Assembly: GCF_001902295.1 (NCBI RefSeq)
Contig: NZ_CP018335.1
Span: forward strand, 1,674,001-1,738,000
DNA length: 64,000 nucleotides
Origin: Clostridium kluyveri
GTDB lineage: Bacteria; Bacillota; Clostridia; Clostridiales; Clostridiaceae
Direction of reading: 5' to 3'
Made by a program: the position numbers and the translations under genes. Under the pieces are notes generated by a model that worked only from the letters and a program-made list of their open reading frames with translations, did not search any database and had not been told where the DNA came from. Below, in pieces: positions 18,217 to 27,121 of the stretch (within the stretch, counting starts at the first letter, position 1; each line of letters opens with the position of its first letter).

Positions 18217-18741
18217 ATGGATGTCATCAAACTACTGGAATATCTTCAAGAGATTGTAGATACTTCTGCCAAGGTTCCTTTAAGTAAAAAAGTTATGGTG
18301 AATAAAAGTGAAGTACTGGAAATATTAGATAGAGTGATTAACTGCCTTCCAAGTGAATTAAAAAAAGCACAGTGGATAATAGAGGAAAAGGAAAGAATTT
18401 TAACTGAAGCTGTACAAGAAGCAGATGATATAAAAAAACAAAATTTAAGTTTGTTAAGACGTCAGATAGAAAATCATGATATTACAAAAGAGGCCAATAT
18501 AAGAGCTGAAGAGATTATTTCATCTGCACAAAAAAATGCCAGGGCAATAAGAATAGGTGCAAGAGATTATGCAGATGAAATGCTGAGTCAATTGGATAGT
18601 GAAATATCACGTAAGAGCAGTGAAATGGTGGCAAGTTTAAAGTTAGAACTTCAAGAATTTTTAGATAGTCTAGAAGGTAGTATAAATTTAAATACTGAAT
18701 CTATAAAAGATAATATAAAACAGTTAAGAGATATGAAATAA
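18217..18741 (+). CDS. Coiled-coil protein of unknown function downstream of coaD
   Basis: A 174-residue, highly charged protein predicted to be mostly helical. A short N-terminal module (MDVIKLLEYLQEIVDTS) is followed by long stretches of Glu, Lys, Gln and Ala with heptad-like spacing from about residue 45 to 170. It has no catalytic motif and no signal peptide. Similar proteins in this position in clostridia are sometimes labelled ATPase-like because they resemble V-type ATPase stalk subunits. I see no basis for that activity. Its last 18 bases overlap the end of the convergent ylbJ gene. Confidence 0.8.
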   Translation: MDVIKLLEYLQEIVDTSAKVPLSKKVMVNKSEVLEILDRVINCLPSELKKAQWIIEEKERILTEAVQEADDIKKQNLSLLRRQIENHDITKEANIRAEEIISSAQKNARAIRIGARDYADEMLSQLDSEISRKSSEMVASLKLELQEFLDSLEGSINLNTESIKDNIKQLRDMK

Positions 18742-19896
18742 TTGTTTTAACTTAAATAACAGCCAGGGTACTATAAGTAAAATCAATGTAAGTATAAATA
18801 CATTACTTAAATCTCCTGTAATTTTATAGTTAGGTAAAAAAGTTTGTGTAGATAACTTGCGAAAAGATAAATTATAAAGTAAGAAACTTATTATAGAGCA
18901 TATAGTTCCCTGAAGTACTTTTCCAATTACATATTTTTTTATGGATATTTTAAATTTATAAGTAAAGGAGTAAACCTGGAATATAATACAAATACCACTA
19001 AAGGTAAATAAAAAACTTATAATTATAAGTTTTAAAGTAATGGAAGCAGTAGAAGATGATATAAGGTTACACCCATTTGTCATTTCTATTACTCCGAGTA
19101 AAGTACCTTCTACTATGTCTTTGGAAATCCCTATTATATTTGAAATTTTATATACTAGGGAATTAAATAAGAGATTGTGTTTTAAAATATTATCAATTAC
19201 AGAAAACGTAATTACAAATCCGCCTATAGATATACAAGTTGTCAGAGAATTTTCTATGCTTTTTTTGATGGATGTTCCCATATTTTCATGAATATAGTTA
19301 TGGGTTTTATTTAAGTTGTAATTTTTATAGGATTTTCCTGCAGGTAGTAAAAGTCCCATGACAATACAGGACAAAAAATTGGATAATAACAATATGTAGC
19401 CTATAAAGGAATTTTTAAGCATGGATATTCCTACAGAACCCAATATAAATATGGGACTTGCATTAGAGGCTATGTTTAAAAGTCTTTCGCAGGTAAAAGA
19501 ATCTATCATGTTTTTTTCATATAGTTCACAGGCGTATTTAGCACCTAGAGGATAACCGCAGAGCATACTTATTATTACTACAAAGCTGCAATTTACAGGA
19601 AGTTTAAGTGGTTTGCACAAGATTTTCCCTATTAATTTGGAATATATATTTATTCCATCGTAACATAGGATTATATTACACACAACCAAAAATGAAAATA
19701 GGGATGGAAATACCTTGTAAAAAAACAAGGAACTTCCCATGATTACTCCATCTATACATAGCTTTGGAGCCATTATAATTTGTACTATTAAAATTGAGCA
19801 AATTATAGTTACAATTAGATTTGTGTTCTTAAATAAAATATATAAAAGAATTATTATTGCACATATTAAAAAATAAAGTAAAAATTCCAAAGTCAA
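18724..19896 (-). CDS. ylbJ: Sporulation integral membrane protein YlbJ
   Basis: A very hydrophobic protein of about 390 residues with eight or more membrane segments and nucleoside-transporter-like GATE features, matching YlbJ, which is made under sporulation control and needed for resistant spores in Bacillus. Recognisable family segments are CGYPLGAKYACELYE, CERLLNIASNASP and a GVIEMTNGCNLI-type loop. I prefer a TTG start at 19896 because GTAGGCG is just upstream. An ATG at 19938 is in frame but lacks a binding site. It lies 82 nt after tmcAL, probably in one transcript. Its 3' end runs into the opposite gene. Confidence 0.88.
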   Translation of the reverse strand: MTLEFLLYFLICAIIILLYILFKNTNLIVTIICSILIVQIIMAPKLCIDGVIMGSSLFFYKVFPSLFSFLVVCNIILCYDGINIYSKLIGKILCKPLKLPVNCSFVVIISMLCGYPLGAKYACELYEKNMIDSFTCERLLNIASNASPIFILGSVGISMLKNSFIGYILLLSNFLSCIVMGLLLPAGKSYKNYNLNKTHNYIHENMGTSIKKSIENSLTTCISIGGFVITFSVIDNILKHNLLFNSLVYKISNIIGISKDIVEGTLLGVIEMTNGCNLISSSTASITLKLIIISFLFTFSGICIIFQVYSFTYKFKISIKKYVIGKVLQGTICSIISFLLYNLSFRKLSTQTFLPNYKITGDLSNVFILTLILLIVPWLLFKLKQLFHIS

Positions 19897-19978
19897 TCGC
19901 CTACTTTCTAAATACAAAAACTTTAATAAATATAACATATGATTTAGTAAAGTATATTTATTAAGCAGGCTACTTATT

Positions 19979-21205
19979 CTAAATTTTATCCATTATAAGT
20001 GGACTTGAAATATAATCTTGATTGAAGGCTATATTTTTATTTAAAAGACTATAGCCTTTCGTAGCCATAAGATCTAATTTTAGCACATCATTTACATTTT
20101 TAGGAAGTTTTGTATATACAGGTATGGAGGAATTTTGTTTTATTTTTTTTAATATTTCCGTGCCTTTATTATTAAAACCTAAAACTCTTGCATAAGGGCA
20201 TCTATTTTTTCTTAAAGCTTTTGTATCTAAATTTTCAAACCCTAAAAAAAACTGACATAGAATTCTGCTTATACGGCTGTAAGCATATCGTTTGGTTTTA
20301 GTATAATTTATAATTTGGTCATAGGAAGAAGCATTTTTTAAAGCACTTTCTATTCTATTTTCAAGTCCCTCGGATACATCAGGTAAATATTTTATATTTT
20401 TTCCATAAAATAAATTTTTATATTTTAAATAAGGTAATAGAGAATCTTCAAAAGTAAATTTATAATTGAAGTGACTTAAATCCCTTAAAATACATAGTAT
20501 ATTATAAGGCAAAGCCTTTTCTAGTTCCTGTGGAGAATTATTTTCTTTTAAAAAATTGCGAATAGAAGTAGCACTTGAAAAGCGGTTGTTTATGTATGTA
20601 CTGTTATATGGCTCTCCGATTCTTTTTATGGACACAGGATTAATAGTACTTTTAAGTCTTGCCAGGCTCTTACAGTATTCTATTGCCAGTATATTGTTAG
20701 GTAAATGAAGTATTTCTGTTATACTGTTATTTTTAAGAGGATATTTACGGCAAAGAAATTCTTTTAAAGCATTCCCACGGGCAGAAGCATAAGACATACC
20801 CTGGTGTAGTTTTTCTTTTAGAGTCAACTTTAATTCCTCTGGTTCTTCATATAGAATTTTGCCCATAAGAGTGAGCAATTTAATATCTTCACACTCACTG
20901 CCAAAGCATAAGTTTTTAACTACTCCTAAATTTTCCAAGAGACTTACAGCCCCGTAGGCAAAAAATTCTGCAGAGGATAAACTATATAAAGCTGGAAGTT
21001 CCAGTACTAAATCAACTCCGTTTAAAAGAGCCATTTTAGTTTTGGTCCATTTATCCACTATAGAGGGAGCCCCTCTTTGTACAAAATTTCCGCTTATTAC
21101 AGCAATGATGCCTTCACAATTTGTTAGGGAGCTTGTTTTTTCAATATGATATTTATGACCATTGTGAAAAGGATTATATTCCACTATTATACCAGTTATT
21201 TCCAT
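19979..21205 (-). CDS. tmcAL: tRNA(Met) cytidine acetate ligase TmcAL (YlbM)
   Basis: Forms N4-acetylcytidine at the wobble position of elongator tRNA(Met), using acetate and ATP. The 408-residue protein starts MEITGIIVEYNPFHNGHKYH, with the nucleotidyltransferase HxGH motif (HNGH, about 14-17). It continues with ISGNFVQRGAPS, LELPALYSLSSAEFFA and a SSATSIRNFLKE segment, all typical of YlbM/TmcAL (formerly DUF795). AAAGGAAC precedes the ATG. It is divergent from pta, which makes the acetyl phosphate that becomes acetate. The use of acetate by this enzyme makes that context noteworthy but not proof of linkage. Confidence 0.94.
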   Translation of the reverse strand: MEITGIIVEYNPFHNGHKYHIEKTSSLTNCEGIIAVISGNFVQRGAPSIVDKWTKTKMALLNGVDLVLELPALYSLSSAEFFAYGAVSLLENLGVVKNLCFGSECEDIKLLTLMGKILYEEPEELKLTLKEKLHQGMSYASARGNALKEFLCRKYPLKNNSITEILHLPNNILAIEYCKSLARLKSTINPVSIKRIGEPYNSTYINNRFSSATSIRNFLKENNSPQELEKALPYNILCILRDLSHFNYKFTFEDSLLPYLKYKNLFYGKNIKYLPDVSEGLENRIESALKNASSYDQIINYTKTKRYAYSRISRILCQFFLGFENLDTKALRKNRCPYARVLGFNNKGTEILKKIKQNSSIPVYTKLPKNVNDVLKLDLMATKGYSLLNKNIAFNQDYISSPLIMDKI

Positions 21206-21330
21206 ATGATAAAGTTCCTTTCTTTGGTATTTACACTAATATTATATCAATAAGATTTTGTTTATTATAAATATTTTATAGGAAATGTTAAAAAAATAAT
21301 TATAAAATATTAAAATTAGATAATTTTCCA

Positions 21331-21360
21331 TTGAAAAATATAGGTAAAAAGGATTATAGT
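21331..21360 (+). promoter_or_regulatory. Promoter for pta
   Basis: TTGAAA (21331-21336) and TATAGT (21355-21360) with an 18-nt spacer, 54 nt before the pta start in the tmcAL-pta divergent region. Confidence 0.55.
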
Positions 21361-21413
21361 ATAAGTGTATGATTTTAATTATATCAATTTTAAATTTGGA
21401 AGGAGAATAAAAT

Positions 21414-22415
21414 ATGAAATTAATGGAAAATATTTTTGATTTAGCCAAGGCAAATAAGAAAAAAATTGTTTTGGCAGAGGGAGAAGAAGAAAGGAACATT
21501 AGAGCTTCCGAAGAAATAATAAAGGATGGTATTGCAGACATAATTTTAGTAGGAAGTGAAAGTGTAATAAAAGAAAGTGCAGCTAAATTTGGAGTTAACT
21601 TAGCTGGAGTGGAAATAGTAGATCCTGAAACTTCAAGTAAAACTGCAGGCTATGCCAATGCCTTTTATGAAATTAGAAAGAATAAAGGAGTTACACTGGA
21701 AAAAGCAGATAAAATAGTTAGAGATCCTATATATTTTGCAACAATGATGGTGAAACTTGGAGATGCAGAGGGCTTAGTTTCAGGTGCAATACATACAACG
21801 GGAGATCTTTTGAGACCAGGACTTCAAATAGTAAAGACAGTTCCAGGTGCTTCTGTGGTTTCCAGTGTATTTTTAATGAGTGTACCAGATTGTGAATATG
21901 GAGAAGATGGATTCTTGTTATTTGCTGATTGCGCTGTAAATGTATGTCCTACTGCTGAAGAATTATCTTCAATTGCAATAACTACAGCAGAAACTGCAAA
22001 AAATTTGTGTAAAATAGAACCAAGAGTTGCCATGCTTTCATTTTCTACTATGGGAAGTGCTAGTCATGAATTGGTAGATAAAGTTACAAAGGCAACAAAA
22101 CTTGCTAAAGAAGCTAGACCTGATTTGGATATAGACGGAGAACTTCAATTGGACGCTTCCATAGTAAAAAAAGTTGCGGACTTAAAAGCTCCGGGCAGTA
22201 AAGTGGCAGGAAAAGCCAATGTACTTATATTCCCTGATATACAAGCGGGAAATATAGGATATAAGTTAGTTCAAAGATTTGCAAAAGCTGAGGCTATAGG
22301 ACCTATATGTCAGGGATTTGCAAAGCCTATAAATGATTTATCAAGAGGCTGCAGCGTTGATGATATAGTAAAGGTAGTGGCTGTAACTGCAGTTCAAGCA
22401 CAGGCACAGGGTTAG
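21414..22415 (+). CDS. pta: Phosphate acetyltransferase
   Basis: Converts acetyl-CoA and phosphate to acetyl phosphate and CoA, the first half of the acetate-forming, ATP-yielding branch. The 333-residue protein is the short single-domain form. Family segments include IVLAEGEEERNIRA near the N terminus, DAEGLVSGAIHTTGDLLRP, VAMLSFSTMGSA, DGELQLDASI and ANVLIFPDIQAGNIGYK. AAGGAGAA precedes the ATG at 21414. The partner ackA follows on the same strand but only after about 0.9 kb without a gene, and no clear terminator closes pta. Confidence 0.97.
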   Translation: MKLMENIFDLAKANKKKIVLAEGEEERNIRASEEIIKDGIADIILVGSESVIKESAAKFGVNLAGVEIVDPETSSKTAGYANAFYEIRKNKGVTLEKADKIVRDPIYFATMMVKLGDAEGLVSGAIHTTGDLLRPGLQIVKTVPGASVVSSVFLMSVPDCEYGEDGFLLFADCAVNVCPTAEELSSIAITTAETAKNLCKIEPRVAMLSFSTMGSASHELVDKVTKATKLAKEARPDLDIDGELQLDASIVKKVADLKAPGSKVAGKANVLIFPDIQAGNIGYKLVQRFAKAEAIGPICQGFAKPINDLSRGCSVDDIVKVVAVTAVQAQAQG

Positions 22416-23308
22416 AATTTATATATAGAATTATATAGAAGATTAATTATTTAAAGAAGAATAAGCTGTCACTTTGTGGTATAATAAAATTCAACAAAGG
22501 ATAGCTTATATAAAAAAATTATGAAAGCAAGACAGGGTTATATGAAAAATTAAATTACATATTTTATAAAAATTAAAATGCAGAGTATTTAGGGCTGAAA
22601 ACTTTTAAATAGTTTGCGTTTATATATTGTATAGATTCTATGGATTTTGTTACAATATTAGATAATGAAAATAGGTTTTATATGCTAAAGTTATATAAAT
22701 AATAAATAGTTGTATAATTTATCATTTATGGTTAAAATAATATTAGTATATATTTTACATATTAACACTTGGCGTTTTTGAATTAGTTGTGATTTTTGTG
22801 TGCTGGGAATGAATCAATTGCTTTAATAAACTTTTGATATAGGTATCGCTTTCACTTTACTTAAATTTTTATAAGTAATGCTTTAATAATCTTACTATTG
22901 ACAATTTTGGTAAATTAAAAAACACAGGAAAAGCTTAAGATTTATATATACGTAAGTTAATAATTTTATAATAATAAATGTTATAGACTCTATGTTTAAA
23001 TAAAGTGAACTACGAATATTATGAGTTTCTTTAATAGGTAAAACTTTGCTCTAGTATTAGTGTATGATTGATAAATAAATATTATTAATAATATTTATCA
23101 ACATGAGAAGTGTTTGTTTAATTATGTTTTATAAAAGTTTATGTATGGTATAAAATTTTGAATAAACTTGAGTTTTTAAACAAGCATTATTTAAAGTGTT
23201 TTTAATGAGATTTAAAGGGATGTGAGAACAAGGTTTTTTTAAATAACTATAAACTTAGAAGTATTATAACAAGATATAAAGATTAATTTTATTGGGAGGA
23301 AAATGTAT
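22416..23308 (+). other. Long noncoding spacer between pta and ackA
   Basis: About 0.9 kb with no open frame longer than a few codons on either strand, and stronger AT bias than its neighbours. It contains poly-T and poly-A tracts, scattered -10-like boxes, and a 34-nt inverted repeat (23068-23101) whose outer arms TTGATAAATA/TATTTATCAA pair over about 10 bp. The ackA binding site GGGAGG closes it. I recognise no RNA family or element remnant. Confidence 0.6.
23068..23101. repeat. AT-rich inverted repeat in the pta-ackA spacer
   Basis: Arms TTGATAAAT and ATTTATCAA are perfectly complementary, with an almost wholly A/T centre that is partly self-complementary. It could be an operator or a hairpin. 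No T run follows, so it is not a terminator. Confidence 0.45.
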
Positions 23309-24526
23309 ATGAAAATATTAGTAGTAAATTGTGGAAGCTCATCTTTAAAATATCAATTAATAGATATGGAAGATGAAAAAGTTTTGGCAAAGGGCCTTGT
23401 GGAAAGGATAGGGATAGATGGTTCCATTTTAACTCATAAAGTTAATGGTGAAAAACATGTGGTAAGTGAACCTATAAAAGATCATAGGGTAGCTGTGAAA
23501 TTGGTATTAGAGGCTCTTGTAGATAAACAACATGGTGTAATAAAGGATATGTCTGAAATATCTGCTGTAGGACATAGGGTTGTTCATGGAGGTGAACAAT
23601 ATTCAGATGCAGTTATTATAGATAATAAGGTTATGGAATCTTTAAAGGACTGCAGTAAATTGGCACCGCTGCATAATCCACCTAATATAATAGGAATAAA
23701 TGCTTGCAAGGCAATAATGCCTAATGCTCCTATGGTGGCAGTATTTGATACGGCTTTCCATCATACTATGCCAAAATATGCATATATTTATCCACTACCT
23801 TATGAACTATATGAAAGATACGGAATTAGAAAATATGGATTTCATGGAACTTCCCACAGGTTTGTATCAGAAGAAGCAGCTAGGCTTATGGGAAAAGACA
23901 TATCAGAGTTAAAGATAATAACCTGTCACTTAGGAAATGGAGCTAGTATTTGTGCTGTGGATAGAGGAAAGTCAATAGATACAAATATGGGATTTACTCC
24001 ACTTGCAGGTTTAGCTATGGGAACTAGATGCGGTGACATAGATCCAGCTATAATACCATTTCTAACAAATGAAATAGGTATGTCTATAGATGAAATAAGC
24101 AATATAATGAACAATGAATCTGGTATACTTGGGATGTCAGGAATAAGCAGTGATTTTAGAGATGTAGAGGAAATTGCAAGTTTTAAGCATGATAGAAGAG
24201 CACAGCTTGCATTAGATGTATTTTATTATAGGGTAAAATCTTTTATAGGTTCTTATGTAGCCGTTTTAGATGGAGTAGATGCTATAGTGTTTACAGCAGG
24301 TGTAGGAGAAAATTCATCTATTGGTAGAGCTGAAATATGTTCAGGACTTACGTATCTTGGAATTACCATAGATGAAGAGAAGAATAATATAAGAGGAAAG
24401 GCTACAGAAATAACTACTGCAAATTCAAAAACAAAGGTATTCGTAATTCCTACTAACGAAGAGCTTGTAATAGCTAGAGATACAAAATTTTTAGTTCAAA
24501 AGAAAATTTCACATAAATCCAAATAA
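23309..24526 (+). CDS. ackA: Acetate kinase
   Basis: Transfers phosphate from acetyl phosphate to ADP, making acetate and ATP, the main substrate-level phosphorylation of many clostridia. The 405-residue protein has MKILVVNCGSSSLKYQL at the start, GHRVVHGG, FDTAFHHTMP, KYGFHGTSHRFVSEEA, HLGNGASICAVDRG, MGFTPLAGLAMGTRCGDIDP and FTAGVGENS, the complete ASKHA signature set including the catalytic Asp and Arg. I chose ATG 23309, nine bases from GGGAGG, over the ATG two codons upstream. A hairpin terminator follows. Confidence 0.97.
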   Translation: MKILVVNCGSSSLKYQLIDMEDEKVLAKGLVERIGIDGSILTHKVNGEKHVVSEPIKDHRVAVKLVLEALVDKQHGVIKDMSEISAVGHRVVHGGEQYSDAVIIDNKVMESLKDCSKLAPLHNPPNIIGINACKAIMPNAPMVAVFDTAFHHTMPKYAYIYPLPYELYERYGIRKYGFHGTSHRFVSEEAARLMGKDISELKIITCHLGNGASICAVDRGKSIDTNMGFTPLAGLAMGTRCGDIDPAIIPFLTNEIGMSIDEISNIMNNESGILGMSGISSDFRDVEEIASFKHDRRAQLALDVFYYRVKSFIGSYVAVLDGVDAIVFTAGVGENSSIGRAEICSGLTYLGITIDEEKNNIRGKATEITTANSKTKVFVIPTNEELVIARDTKFLVQKKISHKSK

Positions 24527-24560
24527 TAAATATAATAAGTTTTTAAGGCCATTTAAAGAT

Positions 24561-24597
24561 AATAACAGAGTAAATTTTAGTTTATTCTGTTATTGTC
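24561..24597 (+). terminator. Terminator after ackA
   Basis: AATAACAGA-TAAA (24561-24574) pairs with TTTA-TCTGTTATT (24580-24594) around a short loop, with one internal mismatch. The trailing T run is short. Confidence 0.65.
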
Positions 24598-24614
24598 TAT
24601 ATTAGAATAATAAC

Positions 24615-24643
24615 TTGACTTTTTAAGGTTACCTTTATATAAT
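24615..24643 (+). promoter_or_regulatory. Strong promoter for the DUF177-rpmF operon
   Basis: TTGACT (24615-24620), exactly 17 nt of spacer and a perfect TATAAT (24638-24643), about 32 nt before the start codon. It is among the best sigma-A matches in the window, as expected for a ribosomal protein operon. Confidence 0.8.
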
Positions 24644-24674
24644 AGGTTGTGGCTAATGTATAGAGGTGAGTATT

Positions 24675-25178
24675 GTGGAGCTAAATATATCAGAATTGTT
24701 AAAAGAAAAAAAAGCTGAAAGAAAACTCGATCTTATAATACAAGAAGATGGGCTTTATGATGGTATGGAATATATTAAATTATTACGCCCCATAAGTTTT
24801 GTTGGGATTTTAAGTAAGGTAGAAAATGATTTTACATTAAAGGGAAAAGTTCAAGGAGTATTAGAGCTCATTTGTTCAAGATGTATTGAAAAATTTTCCT
24901 ATGGATTGGATATTACCATTGTTGAAAAATTTACAAATGTTTACAAAGAAAATGAAGATGATGAAACCATATTTATAGAGGATAATGTTATAGATATTTC
25001 CCAAGTAGTACAAAATAACATTATATTAACCTTGCCCATAAAAAGACTTTGCAAACAGAATTGTAAAGGGTTATGTCAGCAGTGCGGCACTAATTTAAAT
25101 AAGTTCAAATGCCAGTGTAAAAACCATGATATTGATCTAAGATTAGCAAAGCTAAAGGATATGTTCTTCACTGATTAA
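24675..25178 (+). CDS. DUF177 (YceD-like) protein preceding L32
   Basis: A 167-residue member of the YceD/DUF177 family, which almost universally precedes rpmF and is linked to 23S rRNA accumulation in other organisms. It has the central CSRC pair in LELICSRCIEKF and a C-terminal cysteine cluster CKGLCQQCGTN followed by CQC, suggesting a metal site. GTG at 24675 is correctly spaced from AGAGGTGAG. An in-frame GTG at 24666 overlaps it. rpmF starts 13 nt after the stop. The exact molecular role is not established. Confidence 0.9.
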   Translation: MELNISELLKEKKAERKLDLIIQEDGLYDGMEYIKLLRPISFVGILSKVENDFTLKGKVQGVLELICSRCIEKFSYGLDITIVEKFTNVYKENEDDETIFIEDNVIDISQVVQNNIILTLPIKRLCKQNCKGLCQQCGTNLNKFKCQCKNHDIDLRLAKLKDMFFTD

Positions 25179-25191
25179 GGAGGTGTTTACT

Positions 25192-25374
25192 GTGGGAAAT
25201 CCAGCCAGAAAATTCTCAAGAGCAAGAAGAGACTCAAGAAGAGCACAAACTTTTAAGTTAAGTGCGCCACAATTAGTTGAGTGTCCTCAGTGTCATGAAA
25301 TGAAACTTGCCCATAGAGTGTGCAAGATTTGCGGATATTATAAAGGTAAAGAAGTTGTTTTAACTGAAAATTAG
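25192..25374 (+). CDS. rpmF: 50S ribosomal protein L32
   Basis: A 60-residue basic protein of the large subunit. It begins GNPARKFSRARRDSRRAQTF and carries the zinc-ribbon cysteines CPQC (about 31-34) and CKIC (about 44-47). The GTG at 25192 follows AAGGAGGTG by six bases and gives the normal L32 length. Another GTG at 25183 lies inside the binding site. The gene ends its operon at the terminator beginning at 25405. Confidence 0.97.
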   Translation: MGNPARKFSRARRDSRRAQTFKLSAPQLVECPQCHEMKLAHRVCKICGYYKGKEVVLTEN

Positions 25375-25404
25375 TAAAACTGCTAATAAATCTTACATAA
25401 GAAT

Positions 25405-25466
25405 CCCATCCTGTTGTTTTATTTTATTTATAATTTACTGTGATAAAACAATTTGATGGGCTTTTT
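25405..25466 (+). terminator. Terminator after rpmF
   Basis: CCCATC (25405-25410) pairs with GATGGG (25455-25460), reinforced by TTGTTTTAT/ATAAAACAA inside the stem, then C and a T5 run. Confidence 0.82.
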
Positions 25467-25479
25467 ATGGTTTAATATG

Positions 25480-25508
25480 TTTCAAGTAGAGATATCTTAT
25501 GGTATAAT
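25480..25508 (+). promoter_or_regulatory. Promoter for plsX
   Basis: A perfect TATAAT (25503-25508) with a weak -35 TTTCAA 17 nt upstream, between the rpmF terminator and plsX. Confidence 0.5.
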
Positions 25509-25590
25509 GTTAATATTTAATTTTAGTTCCAATAATATGTGAAAATTAAAATGTGTATACCACTAACATTTAAGGATGTGAAATAAAATT

Positions 25591-26595
25591 ATGATAATTG
25601 CTGTGGATGGCATGGGAGGAGACTTTGCACCTTATGCAGTAGTAGAAGGTATAGTTGAGGCAGTTAAGGAACAGGATATAAATATAATTATAACGGGAAA
25701 AAAGGAACTTATTGAAGCAGAATTAAAAAAATATGAATATGAAAGAGAAAAAATACGTATTTTAGATACTAGAGAAGTTATAACCACTTCTGAATCTCCA
25801 GTAATGGCATTAAGGAGAAAAAAAGATTCAAGTTTAGTTAAGGCTCTTCAACTTGTAAAGGAAGGAAAGGCAGATGCAGCTATATCCGCAGGAAGTACCG
25901 GGGCTCTTATGTCTGGTGCAACCTTGATTGTGGGAAGAATTAAAGGGATAGAAAGAGTAGCACTTGCACCTATGATACCAGGTAAAAATGGAGCTTTTAT
26001 GATTATAGATACAGGGGCTAATGTGGATTGTAAACCCCATTATCTTTTACAGTTTTCACTTATGGGAAAAATATATTTTGAAAATGTACTTAAAATAAAA
26101 GAACCTTCCATAGGTCTTGTAAATATAGGAACAGAAGAAGAGAAGGGCAATGAATTGACTAAAAATACCTATAAGCTTTTAAAAGATATGAATTTCAATT
26201 TTGTAGGCAATGTGGAACCTAGAGAGGCTACAAATGGAGATGTAAACATATTAGTTTGTGATGGATTTGTAGGAAATACAATTTTAAAAACCTATGAAGG
26301 AGTATCTTTGAATTTAATTCATATGATAAAAGAGGAAATTATGAAATCAACCACAAGTAAGCTGGCAGGTGTTTTTTTAAAGCCTGTTTTTAAAAAGATA
26401 AAAAGCAGGTTAGACTATTCAGAATATGGAGGCTCTGCTTTTTTAGGCTGCAAGGGAATATGTGTAAAAGCACATGGGAGTTCTAATGGAAAGGCTTTTA
26501 AAAATGCAATAAAACAGGCAGTAATATGTTATGATAATGAGGTTATAGATAAAATAAAGTTTGAAATAGAAAAAATATATAATAGAGAAGAATAG
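25591..26595 (+). CDS. plsX: Phosphate acyltransferase PlsX
   Basis: Makes acyl-phosphate from acyl-ACP for the PlsX/PlsY route to phosphatidic acid. It also accepts the pool into which FakA products enter. The 334-residue protein starts IIAVDGMGGDFAPYAVVEG and has the family segments AAISAGSTGALMSGA, RVALAPMIP, IDTGANVDCKPHYLLQFS, VGLVNIG-type GLVNIGTEEEKG and CDGFVGNTILKTYEG. Its active site is shared with the Pta/PTB fold. acpP follows after 130 nt. The regulator gene fapR, common before plsX in Firmicutes, is not here. Confidence 0.96.
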   Translation: MIIAVDGMGGDFAPYAVVEGIVEAVKEQDINIIITGKKELIEAELKKYEYEREKIRILDTREVITTSESPVMALRRKKDSSLVKALQLVKEGKADAAISAGSTGALMSGATLIVGRIKGIERVALAPMIPGKNGAFMIIDTGANVDCKPHYLLQFSLMGKIYFENVLKIKEPSIGLVNIGTEEEKGNELTKNTYKLLKDMNFNFVGNVEPREATNGDVNILVCDGFVGNTILKTYEGVSLNLIHMIKEEIMKSTTSKLAGVFLKPVFKKIKSRLDYSEYGGSAFLGCKGICVKAHGSSNGKAFKNAIKQAVICYDNEVIDKIKFEIEKIYNREE

Positions 26596-26725
26596 TGTTA
26601 TAGTAAAAATAATTATAAATATATTGGAATAAAATAATTAGTACATTTTTTAGTAATAGTTGTTGTTGACGGTATGTAAGTTATATAATATTATTTATGT
26701 ATAAAAATTTTTTGGAGGTAAAATT

Positions 26726-26959
26726 ATGATTTTTGAAAAGATACAGAAAATAATATCCGAGCAGTTGGGTATAGATTCAGAGGAAATAAGTTTGGAATCA
26801 TCTTTTATTGACGATTTAGGTGCAGATTCACTTGATATAGTTGAATTAATAATGGCTGTAGAAACAGAGTTTGATCTAGAAATACCTGATGAAGAAGCGG
26901 AAAAGGTGAAAATAGTAGGAGATGTAGTTGATTACATAAAAGCTCATACTGAGGAATAG
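26726..26959 (+). CDS. acpP: Acyl carrier protein
   Basis: Carries growing acyl chains on a 4'-phosphopantetheine arm. The 77-residue, very acidic protein has the attachment motif GADSLDIVEL with the modified Ser at about residue 35, and the usual four-helix composition. TTTTGGAGG precedes the ATG. It is transcribed alone or with plsX and ends at a compact GC-rich terminator. The fabD and fabG genes often found between plsX and acpP in Bacillus are absent. Confidence 0.97.
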   Translation: MIFEKIQKIISEQLGIDSEEISLESSFIDDLGADSLDIVELIMAVETEFDLEIPDEEAEKVKIVGDVVDYIKAHTEE

Positions 26960-26970
26960 CATCAAAAGAT

Positions 26971-27003
26971 AAGGTCCCGTTTCATACGGGACTTTAAATT
27001 TAA
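26971..27003 (+). terminator. Terminator after acpP
   Basis: AGGTCCCGT pairs with ACGGGACTT over nine base pairs with a TTCAT loop. The downstream tract is TAAATTTAAATTTTT. Confidence 0.8.
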
Positions 27004-27121
27004 ATTTTTCTGTAGGATCAAGTATAATTTGTAAAAGTAAATTTATTCTTGAATTTGTTCATTAATCTATAATTTGGATTTTCAACAAACTGAAGAATGT
27101 ATTTCAAGGGAGAAATATAAA

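Noticed and set aside
21321..21338. CodY-like site before pta (AATTTTC...GAAAAAT)
   Set aside because: The half-sites are four bases apart instead of one, so it does not match the 15-bp consensus. In AT-rich DNA this can arise by chance.
26638..26656. FapR-like operator before acpP (TTAGTAC...TTAGTAA)
   Set aside because: Only one half resembles the known box, the dyad is poor, and no fapR gene is present nearby.
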